From contig JAAYPJ010000006.1 of NCBI GenBank assembly GCA_012519835.1, positions 1 to 50,361 of the forward strand: a stretch of 50,361 nucleotides of DNA. Direction: 5' to 3'. Below, piece by piece: positions 7,888 through 16,364 of the stretch. Source of the stretch: Clostridiales bacterium. GTDB lineage: Bacteria; Bacillota; Clostridia; Peptostreptococcales; Natronincolaceae. The notes under the pieces are model-generated. The model was not told where the DNA came from, searched no databases, and saw only the letters and a list, made by a program, of their open reading frames with translations. Within the stretch, counting starts at the first letter, position 1; the number at the start of each line of letters is the position of its first letter. Made by a program: the position numbers and the translations under genes.

Positions 7888-10800
7888 TTATTTTTCCTTC
7901 AGTCTAATCAGTAATTCCCCTACCTTTACCTGTTGAGTTTCTCTCACCAATATACTATCTACTATACCTGCTACAGGGGCCGTAATATTAGTTTCCATTT
8001 TCATGGCTTCAAGTAAAATAATACTCTGATTTTTGTCTACTTTCTCTCCTTCTTTTACTAAAATTTTAACCACTACTCCCGGAATAGTAGCACCTATCTC
8101 AAATTTATTTTCCGGGTCCGCCATTTGAGTGAACATTTTTTCATCCGTTCCAATCACTCTGCTCGCTTTATCGAATATTTTTACTTCTCTGCGGTTTCCG
8201 TTCACTTCAAACACTACGGTTCTATTCCCCTCATTATCTAATTTACCGATCTCCTGCAATTTAACAATTAAGGCCTGGCCCTCTGCAATCTCTACTTCAC
8301 AAGTTTCACCTTCATACAAGCCGTGGAAAAATATATCGCTTCCCATTCTACTCAGGTCCCCATATTCATTGATAAAGTCCAGATACCCTTCGTATGTCTT
8401 CGGATAAAGCGCATATGATAATAGATCTTTCCGATTTGGATTCATATTATATTTTTCCTTCAGATGTTTTGCAATAGCATCGAAATCCTCGGGCTCTAAC
8501 AGCTCTCCGGGTCTCACTACTATGGGGGTTTCACCTTTCAAAACTATATCCTGTAATCTTTTAGGAAAACCACCGCTCGGCTGTCCTAACATACCTTTAA
8601 AGTAATCTACAACTGACTCCGGAAAGGTCATGTCTTTTGCTCTCTCGTATATATTTTCAGGATTTAGATCGTTCTGTACCATAAAGATAGCCAAATCTCC
8701 CACTGTTTTGGATGATGGCGTAACCTTTATAATATCGCCCAGCATTTCATTAACTGTTTTGTACATTTCTTTGACCTCATCGAACCTATGCCCCAGACCA
8801 AAACTGTCCACCTGCGGTTTTAAGTTAGAATACTGGCCACCCGGAATTTCATATTTGTAAATTTCTGCTGTTGCAGATTTCAAATCAGATTCAAATTGTT
8901 CAAAAAGCGGCCTCACAGCACTCCAATAATGGGAAAGTTTTTGTAGATCATCTGTGTTCATTTTAGTATCCCTGGAGGTATTCTCCAGTGCCGCAACAAC
9001 CGAATTTAAGCATGGTTGGCTGGTAAGCCCGGACATACTGCTGATAGCAACATCCGCAATATCCACTCCCGCGTCTACCGCCATCAACACAGTAGCAACG
9101 CCGTTACCGGTAGTATCATGGGTATGGAGATGTATAGGAATGGAAATCTCGTCTTTTAATGCTTTAATCAGTTTTTGTGAAGCATAGGGCTTCAAAAGAG
9201 CAGACATATCTTTTACGCCCAGTATATGTGCACCTGTTTTCTCGATTTCTTTGGCCAAATTCACATAGTATTGTAAGGTATATTTATCCCTTTTTGTGTC
9301 TAAAATATCGCCGGTATAACACATACATGCTTCCGCAACCTTGCCGGTTTTTAACACCTCATCAATAGCTACTTCCATGCCTTTTAACCAGTTTAAAGAA
9401 TCAAAAATCCTGAATACATCTATGCCGGTCTCTGCAGATTCACGGATAAATTCCCTTATTACATTGTCGGGATAATTTTTATAACCCACCGCATTGCTGC
9501 TTCTCAAAAGCATTTGGAACAAGATATTGGGTATCCTTTCACGCAATATTTCTATACGCTCCCAGGGAGATTCCCCTAGAAAACTATAAGATGCATCAAA
9601 GGTGGCGCCACCCCACATTTCTATGGAGAAAAAATCACCCGCCAGAACAGAAGTAGCCTTGGATATCCTTGCCATATCTATAGTCCTCAGTCTTGTCGCC
9701 ATTAGAGACTGGTGGGCGTCTCTCATAGTAGTATCGGTCAACAATAATTTGTCCTGATTTTTAATCCACCTCACCAATCCTTCGGGACCCTCATTATCCA
9801 ATATTTGTTTTGTTCCGTATTGATTTTCGGGCCTTGTTACATATGGAACCACCGGTATATCATATTCCTTTTTTATTCCTTTTGTTTCGTTGACCACCTT
9901 TTCCCCGATATATCTAAGCAATTTCAATTCCCTATCACTTTGAGGTTTAATATCAAAAAGTTCGGGATTATTTTCTATGAAGCCGGTATTGGCTTCCCCC
10001 CGTATGAAGGTTTCATGGTTTAATACATTGACCAAAAATCCGACATTGGTTTTAACCCCACTGATTTTGGACTCTGTCAGGGAACGAATCGATTTTCTGA
10101 TAGCATCTTCAAAGGTTCTTGATGAAGATGTCACTTTTACTAATAAGTTGTCATAATAGGGGCCGATTTCAGAACCTGTAAAACCACTGCCCCCGTCCAA
10201 TCTTATCCCGGGTCCGGAGCTTGTTCTATATACATCAACCCTTCCTATACTTGGTAGAAATTCGTTGCTTGCATCCTCACAGGTTATTCTGCATTCTATG
10301 GCATATCCCCTGGGGATTATATCTTTTTGGGATTTAATCCCTATCTTTGGACTGTCTAGGGAATAGCCTTGAGCTATCAGAATTTGATTCTGAACAATGT
10401 CAATACCGGTCACCACTTCCGTAATTGTATGTTCTACCTGTATTCTAGGATTCACCTCAATAAAATAATGATTTCCATAGGCGTCCAGTAAAAACTCCAC
10501 CGTTCCGGCATTTTTATAATTGACAGCCCTTGCTATTTTTAAGGCATCTTCACATATTTCCTCCCTTTTTTCATCGGACAGGCATATGGCCGGGGTAAAT
10601 TCTATCAGCTTCTGATGCCTCCTCTGTACAGAACAATCCCTTTCATAAAGATGTACTATGTTACCATACTCATCTCCAAGTACCTGCACCTCTATATGTT
10701 TGGGTGCCTTTAGGTATTTCTCAACAAAAATATCATCATTACCGAAGGCTTTTTTTGCCTCACTCTTGGCACTATTAAAGGCCTCCACCAGTTTTTCTTC

Positions 10801-11337
10801 CGATCTTACAACCCGCATGCCCCTTCCGCCACCACCGGTGGCAGCCTTTAGCATGACCGGATACCCGCAATGATCAGCAAATTCTATCAGCTCTTTTTCG
10901 GAAGTAATGGGTTTTTCTACACCGGGTATTGTCGGCACATTTGCTTCCCTCGCTATCAATTTAGACCTGATCTTGTCTCCTAACTTTTTGATCGTCTTAT
11001 AAGAGGGACCAATAAACACGAGCCCGGCTTTTTCACATTTTTGTGCAAACTCCGGATTTTCGGATAAAAATCCGTATCCGGGATGAATAGCATCTACACC
11101 CTTTTTCAATGCTAAACTGATTATTTCCTCAATATTTAAATATGCTTCTATAGGGCCCTTATTTCTTCCTATCAAGTAGGACTCATCCGCCTTTGTTCTA
11201 AAAAGAGAACGTTGATCCTCATTGGAATAAACCGCCACGGTTCTGATACCCAATTCACGACAAGCCCTGAAGACCCTGATAGCAATTTCTCCCCTATTTG
11301 CTACCAATATACGTTTAAATTTCTTTATGCCCATCAT
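7888..11337 (-). CDS. pyc: Pyruvate carboxylase
   Basis: This single-chain biotin enzyme of about 1149 residues carboxylates pyruvate to oxaloacetate with ATP and bicarbonate. From the N terminus it has a biotin carboxylase domain (RILVANRGEIAIRVFRA, GGGGRGMRVV, EVNPRIQVEHT; about 5-455), a carboxyltransferase domain (LLTDTTMRDAHQSL, HLHTHDTTGNG; about 530-800), a linking domain, and a biotinyl domain with EAMKMET whose Lys1113 should carry biotin. The frame runs on to 11403, but AAGGGGGGGTG sits just before the ATG at 11337, and that start gives the usual length. It lies 129 bp after the isocitrate dehydrogenase gene. It would supply oxaloacetate to the citrate synthase upstream. Pyruvate carboxylase of Listeria and Lactococcus is inhibited by c-di-AMP as protein; whether this one is cannot be told. 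Confidence 0.97.
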   Translation of the reverse strand: MMGIKKFKRILVANRGEIAIRVFRACRELGIRTVAVYSNEDQRSLFRTKADESYLIGRNKGPIEAYLNIEEIISLALKKGVDAIHPGYGFLSENPEFAQKCEKAGLVFIGPSYKTIKKLGDKIRSKLIAREANVPTIPGVEKPITSEKELIEFADHCGYPVMLKAATGGGGRGMRVVRSEEKLVEAFNSAKSEAKKAFGNDDIFVEKYLKAPKHIEVQVLGDEYGNIVHLYERDCSVQRRHQKLIEFTPAICLSDEKREEICEDALKIARAVNYKNAGTVEFLLDAYGNHYFIEVNPRIQVEHTITEVVTGIDIVQNQILIAQGYSLDSPKIGIKSQKDIIPRGYAIECRITCEDASNEFLPSIGRVDVYRTSSGPGIRLDGGSGFTGSEIGPYYDNLLVKVTSSSRTFEDAIRKSIRSLTESKISGVKTNVGFLVNVLNHETFIRGEANTGFIENNPELFDIKPQSDRELKLLRYIGEKVVNETKGIKKEYDIPVVPYVTRPENQYGTKQILDNEGPEGLVRWIKNQDKLLLTDTTMRDAHQSLMATRLRTIDMARISKATSVLAGDFFSIEMWGGATFDASYSFLGESPWERIEILRERIPNILFQMLLRSSNAVGYKNYPDNVIREFIRESAETGIDVFRIFDSLNWLKGMEVAIDEVLKTGKVAEACMCYTGDILDTKRDKYTLQYYVNLAKEIEKTGAHILGVKDMSALLKPYASQKLIKALKDEISIPIHLHTHDTTGNGVATVLMAVDAGVDIADVAISSMSGLTSQPCLNSVVAALENTSRDTKMNTDDLQKLSHYWSAVRPLFEQFESDLKSATAEIYKYEIPGGQYSNLKPQVDSFGLGHRFDEVKEMYKTVNEMLGDIIKVTPSSKTVGDLAIFMVQNDLNPENIYERAKDMTFPESVVDYFKGMLGQPSGGFPKRLQDIVLKGETPIVVRPGELLEPEDFDAIAKHLKEKYNMNPNRKDLLSYALYPKTYEGYLDFINEYGDLSRMGSDIFFHGLYEGETCEVEIAEGQALIVKLQEIGKLDNEGNRTVVFEVNGNRREVKIFDKASRVIGTDEKMFTQMADPENKFEIGATIPGVVVKILVKEGEKVDKNQSIILLEAMKMETNITAPVAGIVDSILVRETQQVKVGELLIRLKEK

Positions 11338-11466
11338 TTTCACCCCCCCTTTCGCAGAAACAAAAAGATGTTTCAAAACCGCTGAAAAAATCCTGTGTTG
11401 CACTATTTAAAATCCAACAAAAATTATACTTTTTCAGTAACCCTAAAACATCCCCCGCCCTTATAA

Positions 11467-12465
11467 TTACATGTTTGTTATAACTGCATCTGTAAATTCA
11501 GTAGTGGACAATTTACCACCTATATCTATTGTACGGCTTTCACTATTTTTTAGCGTATCTCCCAAGGCCTTTTCAATTTTAAGCGCTGCCTCAGCCTCAT
11601 CAATATATTTCAACATCATTGCTCCTGAAAGTATGGCCGATATGGGGTTTGCTATATTCTTACCCGCAATATCGGGGGCTGAACCATGAACAGGCTCGAA
11701 TATGGCAAAATCGTCCCCTATATTGCCACTGGGGGCGATTCCCAATCCCCCAATCAGTCCGGCACCCAGATCAGATAAAATATCCCCATATAAATTTGGT
11801 GCTACGATAACCGAAAAATTCTTCGGGTTCATAACCATTTTCATTGCCATAGCGTCCACAATTATATCCTCAAATTGAATATCTTTGTAATTATCAGCCA
11901 CCTCTTTTCCCGTCTTCAGAAAAAGTCCGTCTGAAAGTTTCATGATATTGGCCTTGTGCGTAAGAGTTACCTTTTGTCTTTTCTCCCGCCTTGCAAGTTC
12001 AAACGCAAAATTGCATATTTTAAGACTGGCAGCCCTGCTTATTATTTTAATGCTCTGTGCTATGTTATCGTTAACCATAAATTCTATACCTGTGTATAAG
12101 CCTTCTGTATTTTCTCTTACAACGACAAAATCTAAATCCTTATATAGAGAATCTATGCCATCAAATGATTTTATAGGTCTTATGTTGGCAAATAATTTAA
12201 AATGCTGCCTCAACGCGATATTTATACTTCTGAAACCGGTGCCAATCGGTGTTGTAAGCGGTCCCTTTAAAGCGATTTTATTTTTTTCTATGCTCTTTAT
12301 TGTTTCATCCGGCAATGGATTGCCATACTTTTCATATGTTGAAAATCCTGCTTCCTGTCTGTCCCATGCTATTTTAACACCTGTTGCTTCTATTATTTTA
12401 ACTGTTGCATCTATAATATCTTTTCCTATTCCATCTCCATCGATTAAGGTGATTGTCCTGTTCAT
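11467..12465 (-). CDS. Isocitrate dehydrogenase, isocitrate/isopropylmalate dehydrogenase family
   Basis: This 332-residue beta-decarboxylating dehydrogenase has LIDGDGIGKDI at the N terminus, LKGPLTTPIGTGFRSINIALRQ, the substrate-binding arginines in LFANIRPIKSF, VRENTEGLYTG, a KANIMKLSDGLFLK segment, and EPVHGSAPDIAGKNIANP near the C terminus. The length fits the short bacterial NAD-type enzyme. The family also includes 3-isopropylmalate and homoisocitrate dehydrogenases. Position directly after citrate synthase and aconitase argues for isocitrate as substrate, giving 2-oxoglutarate. The ribosome site CAGGAGGTAAAAT fixes the start. A 137-bp gap rich in repeats separates it from the aconitase gene. 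Confidence 0.9.
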   Translation of the reverse strand: MNRTITLIDGDGIGKDIIDATVKIIEATGVKIAWDRQEAGFSTYEKYGNPLPDETIKSIEKNKIALKGPLTTPIGTGFRSINIALRQHFKLFANIRPIKSFDGIDSLYKDLDFVVVRENTEGLYTGIEFMVNDNIAQSIKIISRAASLKICNFAFELARREKRQKVTLTHKANIMKLSDGLFLKTGKEVADNYKDIQFEDIIVDAMAMKMVMNPKNFSVIVAPNLYGDILSDLGAGLIGGLGIAPSGNIGDDFAIFEPVHGSAPDIAGKNIANPISAILSGAMMLKYIDEAEAALKIEKALGDTLKNSESRTIDIGGKLSTTEFTDAVITNM

Positions 12466-12554
12466 ATTTTACCTCCTGTGATTTGTAGTTAGTCAGGGGT
12501 TAGGGGTCAAAGAATCTCCTTTCCCACAAAGATAGAAATCAGTTAGCCAGGGGT

Positions 12555-12626
12555 CCAACCAACTGACTAACTGATTGACTAACTGTCCAACTATCTAACT
12601 GACTAATCGGTCAACTGTCCGACTGT
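12555..12626. repeat. Degenerate 8-bp tandem repeat reaching into the aconitase 3' end
   Basis: About eight or nine units of an octamer near CTAACTGA (variants CCAACTGA, CTAACTGA, CCAACTAT, TCAACTGT, CCGACTGT) run from the gap into the aconitase gene. The last codons of the gene (V-G-Q-L-T-D-stop) are encoded by it. A related array occurs at 27198-27266. Just upstream, 12486-12555 has two imperfect copies of a TTAGYCAGGGGT segment. Confidence 0.7.
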
Positions 12627-14534
12627 ATTTAAAAGTCCCCCGTTCCTTAGTATATCAGCATGCCTTTTTGTTATATCTAAATTCATGATATATTGTAAAT
12701 TTTTTGTTTTGTTTAAAACTATCATTTCTCCGGAATCTATACCGGAAAGAACATTCTTGATCTCCAACTCATCAAAAACATCTATTGTCAAATAATCATC
12801 ACTATTTCTGAATGTTAAAGGCATAATTCCATTGTTTATAAGATTATTCTTATGAATTCTCGCAAAGGATTTAGCCATAACAGCTTTTATGCCCAAATAT
12901 AGCGGGGCTAATGCCGCATGTTCGCGACTGGACCCTTGCCCATAATTTAAACCGCCAACTATTATGCCGCCACCATATTTTTTAGCGTTTGCTGCAAAGT
13001 CCTTATCAATTTGATTGAAACAAAATTCCGACAGATAAGGTATGTTTGACCTGTATGGAAGCAAATGCGCATTTGAAGGCATAATATGGTCGGTAGTTAT
13101 TCCATCCCCTACTTTTATTAAAGTTTTCCCCGTAATTGAATTTTCTAACGGTTTGTTTTTAGGAAACGGTTTTATGTTTGGTCCGCGTATTACTTCTACG
13201 TCTTCGCCTTCCTTGGCCGGTTCGATTATTAAATTATCGTTTATTAAAAATGTGCTCGGAATTTCTATGTTCAGATCCACATCCCTATCAAAATCCTCTG
13301 CCGATGCAATGTAACCCTTTATAGCAGACACAGCCGCTATTTCGGGACTTGCTAAGTAAACGTCCGCTGTTTCCGTACCACAACGTCCTTTGAAATTCCT
13401 ATTGAATGTTCTCAATGAAACCCCACCGGTGCTTGGCGCTTGCCCCATGCCTATACATGGCCCGCAACCGCTTTCCAATATTCTTCCACCTGCGCCTATA
13501 ATTTTGGCTAATGCCCCATTTTCGGATAACATGGTGAGTACCTGTTTAGAACCGGGGGATACTACCAAGGAGATATTTTCATTTATAGTCCTTCCGTCTA
13601 ATATATTTGCAACTTTCATTAAATCCACAAAAGATGAATTTGTACAACTTCCGATAGCCACCTGAGTAAGCTTAGTGCCTCTCACTTCCCTTGCAGGAAC
13701 CACTGCATCGGGAGAATGAGGACAGGCAATCATCGGTTCCAATTTATCTAAATCTACATCTACAATCTCATCATATACAGCATCTTCATCTGCCGATAAT
13801 GGTGTGTAATCCTTCTCCCTTCCCTGTGCTTTCAGAAACGCCAATGTGTTCTCATCGGATGGAAAAATTGAGGTTGTAGCCCCAAGCTCCGCTCCCATAT
13901 TGGTTATTGTGCCTCTCTCCGGCACAGAAAGACATTTCACACCTTCCCCGGCATATTCAAATACTTTATTTACCCCGCCTGCAACCGTGCACTTTCTGAG
14001 TACCTCCAAAATTATGTCTTTGGCGCTGGTATAGCCACTTAGTTTACCTTTTAAATTTACTCTGACAACCTTGGGGGTTTGTATATAGTATTCCCCACCT
14101 GCCATAGCTACGGCCACATCCAGTCCCCCTGCTCCTATTGCAATCATACCTAACCCACCACAAGTTGGCGTATGGCTATCGGAGCCAAGCAATGTATCGC
14201 CCGGCACTCCAAACCTCTCCAAATGTACCTGATGGCATATGCCGTTACCCGGTTTTGAAAAATATATGCCATGTTTCTTTGCAATAGTTTGGATATATAA
14301 ATGATCATCCGCATTTTCAGGACCCGACTGTAACATATTATGATCTATATAGGCTACAGACAGCTTTGTCTTTACCCTGTCTACATTCATGGCTTCAAAT
14401 TGTAAATATGCCATAGTACCTGTTGAATCCTGGGTCAACGTTTGGTCTATTTTTATCCCTATCTCCTCACCAATACCATATTCACCGCTGACTAAATGGT
14501 TTTTTAATATCTTTTCCGTCAAAGTCATTCCCAC
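12603..14534 (-). CDS. Aconitate hydratase
   Basis: This [4Fe-4S] hydro-lyase of about 643 residues interconverts citrate and isocitrate. The three cluster cysteines are visible in IGSCTNSS (Cys297) and GCGPCIGMG (Cys357, Cys360). LLGSDSHTPTCGGLG (about 115-130) and the swivel-domain motif GGLNYGQGSSREHAAL are also present. It is the short, mitochondrial-like aconitase type. The open frame begins at 14543, but GGAAGAGG lies eight bases before an in-frame GTG at 14534 that gives the N terminus MGMTLTEKIL, a family-typical start. An ATG at 14528 is a second choice. The last six residues come from an 8-bp repeat array. It lies 15 bp after the citrate synthase gene. Confidence 0.93.
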   Translation of the reverse strand: MGMTLTEKILKNHLVSGEYGIGEEIGIKIDQTLTQDSTGTMAYLQFEAMNVDRVKTKLSVAYIDHNMLQSGPENADDHLYIQTIAKKHGIYFSKPGNGICHQVHLERFGVPGDTLLGSDSHTPTCGGLGMIAIGAGGLDVAVAMAGGEYYIQTPKVVRVNLKGKLSGYTSAKDIILEVLRKCTVAGGVNKVFEYAGEGVKCLSVPERGTITNMGAELGATTSIFPSDENTLAFLKAQGREKDYTPLSADEDAVYDEIVDVDLDKLEPMIACPHSPDAVVPAREVRGTKLTQVAIGSCTNSSFVDLMKVANILDGRTINENISLVVSPGSKQVLTMLSENGALAKIIGAGGRILESGCGPCIGMGQAPSTGGVSLRTFNRNFKGRCGTETADVYLASPEIAAVSAIKGYIASAEDFDRDVDLNIEIPSTFLINDNLIIEPAKEGEDVEVIRGPNIKPFPKNKPLENSITGKTLIKVGDGITTDHIMPSNAHLLPYRSNIPYLSEFCFNQIDKDFAANAKKYGGGIIVGGLNYGQGSSREHAALAPLYLGIKAVMAKSFARIHKNNLINNGIMPLTFRNSDDYLTIDVFDELEIKNVLSGIDSGEMIVLNKTKNLQYIMNLDITKRHADILRNGGLLNTVGQLTD

Positions 14535-14549
14535 TGAAAGCACCTCTTC

Positions 14550-15896
14550 CTAAACTGAACTTTCTTCATATATCTCATGTTCGGCATTTATATATTTGTC
14601 TGAGATTTCAACCATTTCTTGTACCGTAATATTGGTTGTCCTTCCTTTTTCATATTCTTCATCTATCCATTCCTTGATGGGAACCAGCCTTTCATCATGT
14701 TTTGTGAGTTTATCATCCCCCTGCTTGTTAAAATAACTGTTTATAAAATATGCGATACCGGCAATTCCCGAATAGTTATTGATGGCCACCAGAGGTGGTC
14801 TTCCGAGTATTTTACCCGTATCAAAGCTATTATATATCTCTTCATCTTTTAGCAAACCGTCTGCGTGAATCCCGGCCTTTGTTACGTTAAAATCTGAACC
14901 CACAAAAGGCGTTTTAGGCGGAATCTTGTAATCCAACTCACTTTCAAAAAACTTGGCTAAATCACTGATTACTTCCAGGTTTACACCCTTCGTGGTTCCT
15001 TTTAGTTGTGCATATTCTATAATCATAGCCTCTAAGGGGCAGTTTCCTACTCTCTCACCTACACCGAATAGAGTAGCATTAACCGAGGACCCTCCATATA
15101 ACCAAGAAGTCGCCGAATTGGGCACCACAGCGTGATAATCATTATGCCCGTGCCATTCTATACATTCGGACGGAACCCCTGCATGATTTCTGAGACCATG
15201 TATAAGCATTGGCACCGACCTGGGCAATTCTACTCCATTGTAAGATATTCCAATACCCAGGGTATCACAGGCCCTGATCTTAACCTTCGCATTCCCCTGT
15301 TTCGCCAACTCCATTAAATTTTGTGCCAGGGGCACAACAAATCCAAAGAAGTCCGCCCTGGTAATATCTTCAAAATGACACCTTGGGGTAATACCATTTT
15401 CCAGCGCAGCTTCAGCTATATCTAAATACATTTCCATAGCTTCTTTCCGCGATTTTCCGAGTTTGTTAAATATATGATAATCAGAACAACTCGTCAATAT
15501 TCCGGTTTCTTTTACTCCCATTTCCTTGACCAGTTTAAAATCCTCTTTATGTGCTCTTATCCATGAAGTAACCTCCGGAAAATCGTATCCCCTTTCCATA
15601 CATTGGCGTACAGCGTTTCTGTCCTTCTCATCGTATAGAAAAAATTCGGTCTGTCTTATAATTCCGGAACCGTTATCAAGTTCATGAAGCATATCGAAAA
15701 TCCTTACCATTTGCTCCGTGGTCATGGATGTCATGGATTGTTGCCCGTCTCTGAAAGTGGTATCGGTTATCCATATGTCTTCAGGCAATTCCATAGGCAA
15801 CTGTATGTTGTTAAATATTGTTTTTGGTATTTCATCATAAGGAAAGATTTCCTTATACAAATTTGGCTCCTTAACATCAATAACCCTGTGTTTCAT
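14550..15896 (-). CDS. Re-type citrate synthase (HMGL/isopropylmalate synthase family)
   Basis: This 448-residue protein has the metal-dependent TIM-barrel fold of isopropylmalate and homocitrate synthases, with the active-site segment ITDTTFRDGQQS (about 43-54) and EWHGHNDYHAVVPN carrying the metal-binding histidines. The sequence resembles the Re-citrate synthase described in Clostridium kluyveri as remembered, and it is followed directly by aconitase and isocitrate dehydrogenase. It would condense acetyl-CoA with oxaloacetate in strict anaerobes. Start: ATG after GGGGGGAGATTATA. It is the first gene after the c-di-AMP riboswitch. Homocitrate synthase is the main alternative, but no lysine or nif genes accompany it. 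Confidence 0.88.
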   Translation of the reverse strand: MKHRVIDVKEPNLYKEIFPYDEIPKTIFNNIQLPMELPEDIWITDTTFRDGQQSMTSMTTEQMVRIFDMLHELDNGSGIIRQTEFFLYDEKDRNAVRQCMERGYDFPEVTSWIRAHKEDFKLVKEMGVKETGILTSCSDYHIFNKLGKSRKEAMEMYLDIAEAALENGITPRCHFEDITRADFFGFVVPLAQNLMELAKQGNAKVKIRACDTLGIGISYNGVELPRSVPMLIHGLRNHAGVPSECIEWHGHNDYHAVVPNSATSWLYGGSSVNATLFGVGERVGNCPLEAMIIEYAQLKGTTKGVNLEVISDLAKFFESELDYKIPPKTPFVGSDFNVTKAGIHADGLLKDEEIYNSFDTGKILGRPPLVAINNYSGIAGIAYFINSYFNKQGDDKLTKHDERLVPIKEWIDEEYEKGRTTNITVQEMVEISDKYINAEHEIYEESSV

Positions 15897-16021
15897 TATA
15901 ATCTCCCCCCTTTAAATATGAAAGATAATATATCATATCTTGCATTAATTAAATATAGTTTATTTTTTGAATCTAGCTCACCGCGAGTCTTTGGTTGGAA
16001 TATAGTTGTTTAATATCGAAT

Positions 16022-16050
16022 ATTTTAACACATATCTTTTCGGAATTCAA
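16022..16050 (-). promoter_or_regulatory. Candidate internal promoter downstream of the c-di-AMP riboswitch
   Basis: The minus strand has TTGAAT (16045-16050), 17 bp, then TAAAAT (16022-16027). It lies after the riboswitch terminator and about 125 bp before the citrate synthase start. If used, it would give basal expression that escapes the riboswitch. Confidence 0.45.
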
Positions 16051-16090
16051 GCATAATTTGCAAGTTTTTTTATAAGAGTTTCATAACTAG

Positions 16091-16121
16091 GATTAAAAAA
16101 GACTATGGGGTTCCATAGTCT
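16091..16121 (-). terminator. Terminator of the c-di-AMP riboswitch
   Basis: On the minus strand GACTATGG pairs with CCATAGTC around a short AACC loop, followed by TTTTTT. It lies about 25 nt after the aptamer, where the expression platform of an OFF switch is expected. Confidence 0.88.
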
Positions 16122-16145
16122 AAACATAAACATTTTCCCCTTTTA

Positions 16146-16248
16146 CGCTTACGAAGTTAGCTGCCGGGTTGGGACTAAAGGTAGCCCCTCCTAAAAATAG
16201 GATTCACCCCAAAAAAATGGTTCCCCCGCTTCTTTGCAGAATTCAGCG
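16146..16248 (-). promoter_or_regulatory. c-di-AMP riboswitch (ydaO/yuaA class)
   Basis: The minus-strand RNA contains the conserved segments of this class in order: TCGCTGAATTCTGC, GCGGGGGAACCA, TGGGGTGAATCC, AGGGGCTACCTTTAGTCC, AACCCGGCAGCTAAC and TTCGTAAGCG. The end segments CGCT and AGCG close P1. The Bacillus subtilis ydaO leader has the same blocks (GCGGGGGACCCA, CCGAACCCGTCAGCTAACCTCGTAAGCG). In described cases c-di-AMP binding promotes termination, and a terminator follows here. It leads into the Re-citrate synthase, aconitase, isocitrate dehydrogenase and probably pyc genes. Confidence 0.92.
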
Positions 16249-16309
16249 ATATTAACCGCATTATAGTATTTTTAAATTTAAGGTGAGATGCAACTGTTCT
16301 ATTAATCAT

Positions 16310-16338
16310 ATCATAATTACATGCATACTTACAAGCAA
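16310..16338 (-). promoter_or_regulatory. Candidate promoter of the riboswitch-controlled citrate operon
   Basis: The minus strand has TTGCTT (16333-16338), 17 bp, then TATGAT (16310-16315), about 60 bp before the aptamer. The -35 is weak. No terminator is visible between the PHP gene stop (16365) and this site, so read-through is possible. Confidence 0.5.
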
Positions 16339-16364
16339 AAAGCATTTTTTCGCTAAATTAAATT

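Noticed and set aside
11423-11451. Separate promoter for pyc
   Set aside because: A TATAAT is present on the minus strand, but the possible -35 (TGTTTT or ATGTTT) is poor; not enough to call.
11467-12465. 3-isopropylmalate dehydrogenase (leuB)
   Set aside because: No other leucine genes are present; the neighbours are citrate synthase and aconitase, and the motif set fits isocitrate dehydrogenase equally well or better.
14550-15896. 2-isopropylmalate or homocitrate synthase
   Set aside because: The aconitase and isocitrate dehydrogenase genes that follow, and the resemblance to the clostridial Re-citrate synthase, favour citrate synthesis; this is not proven from sequence alone.
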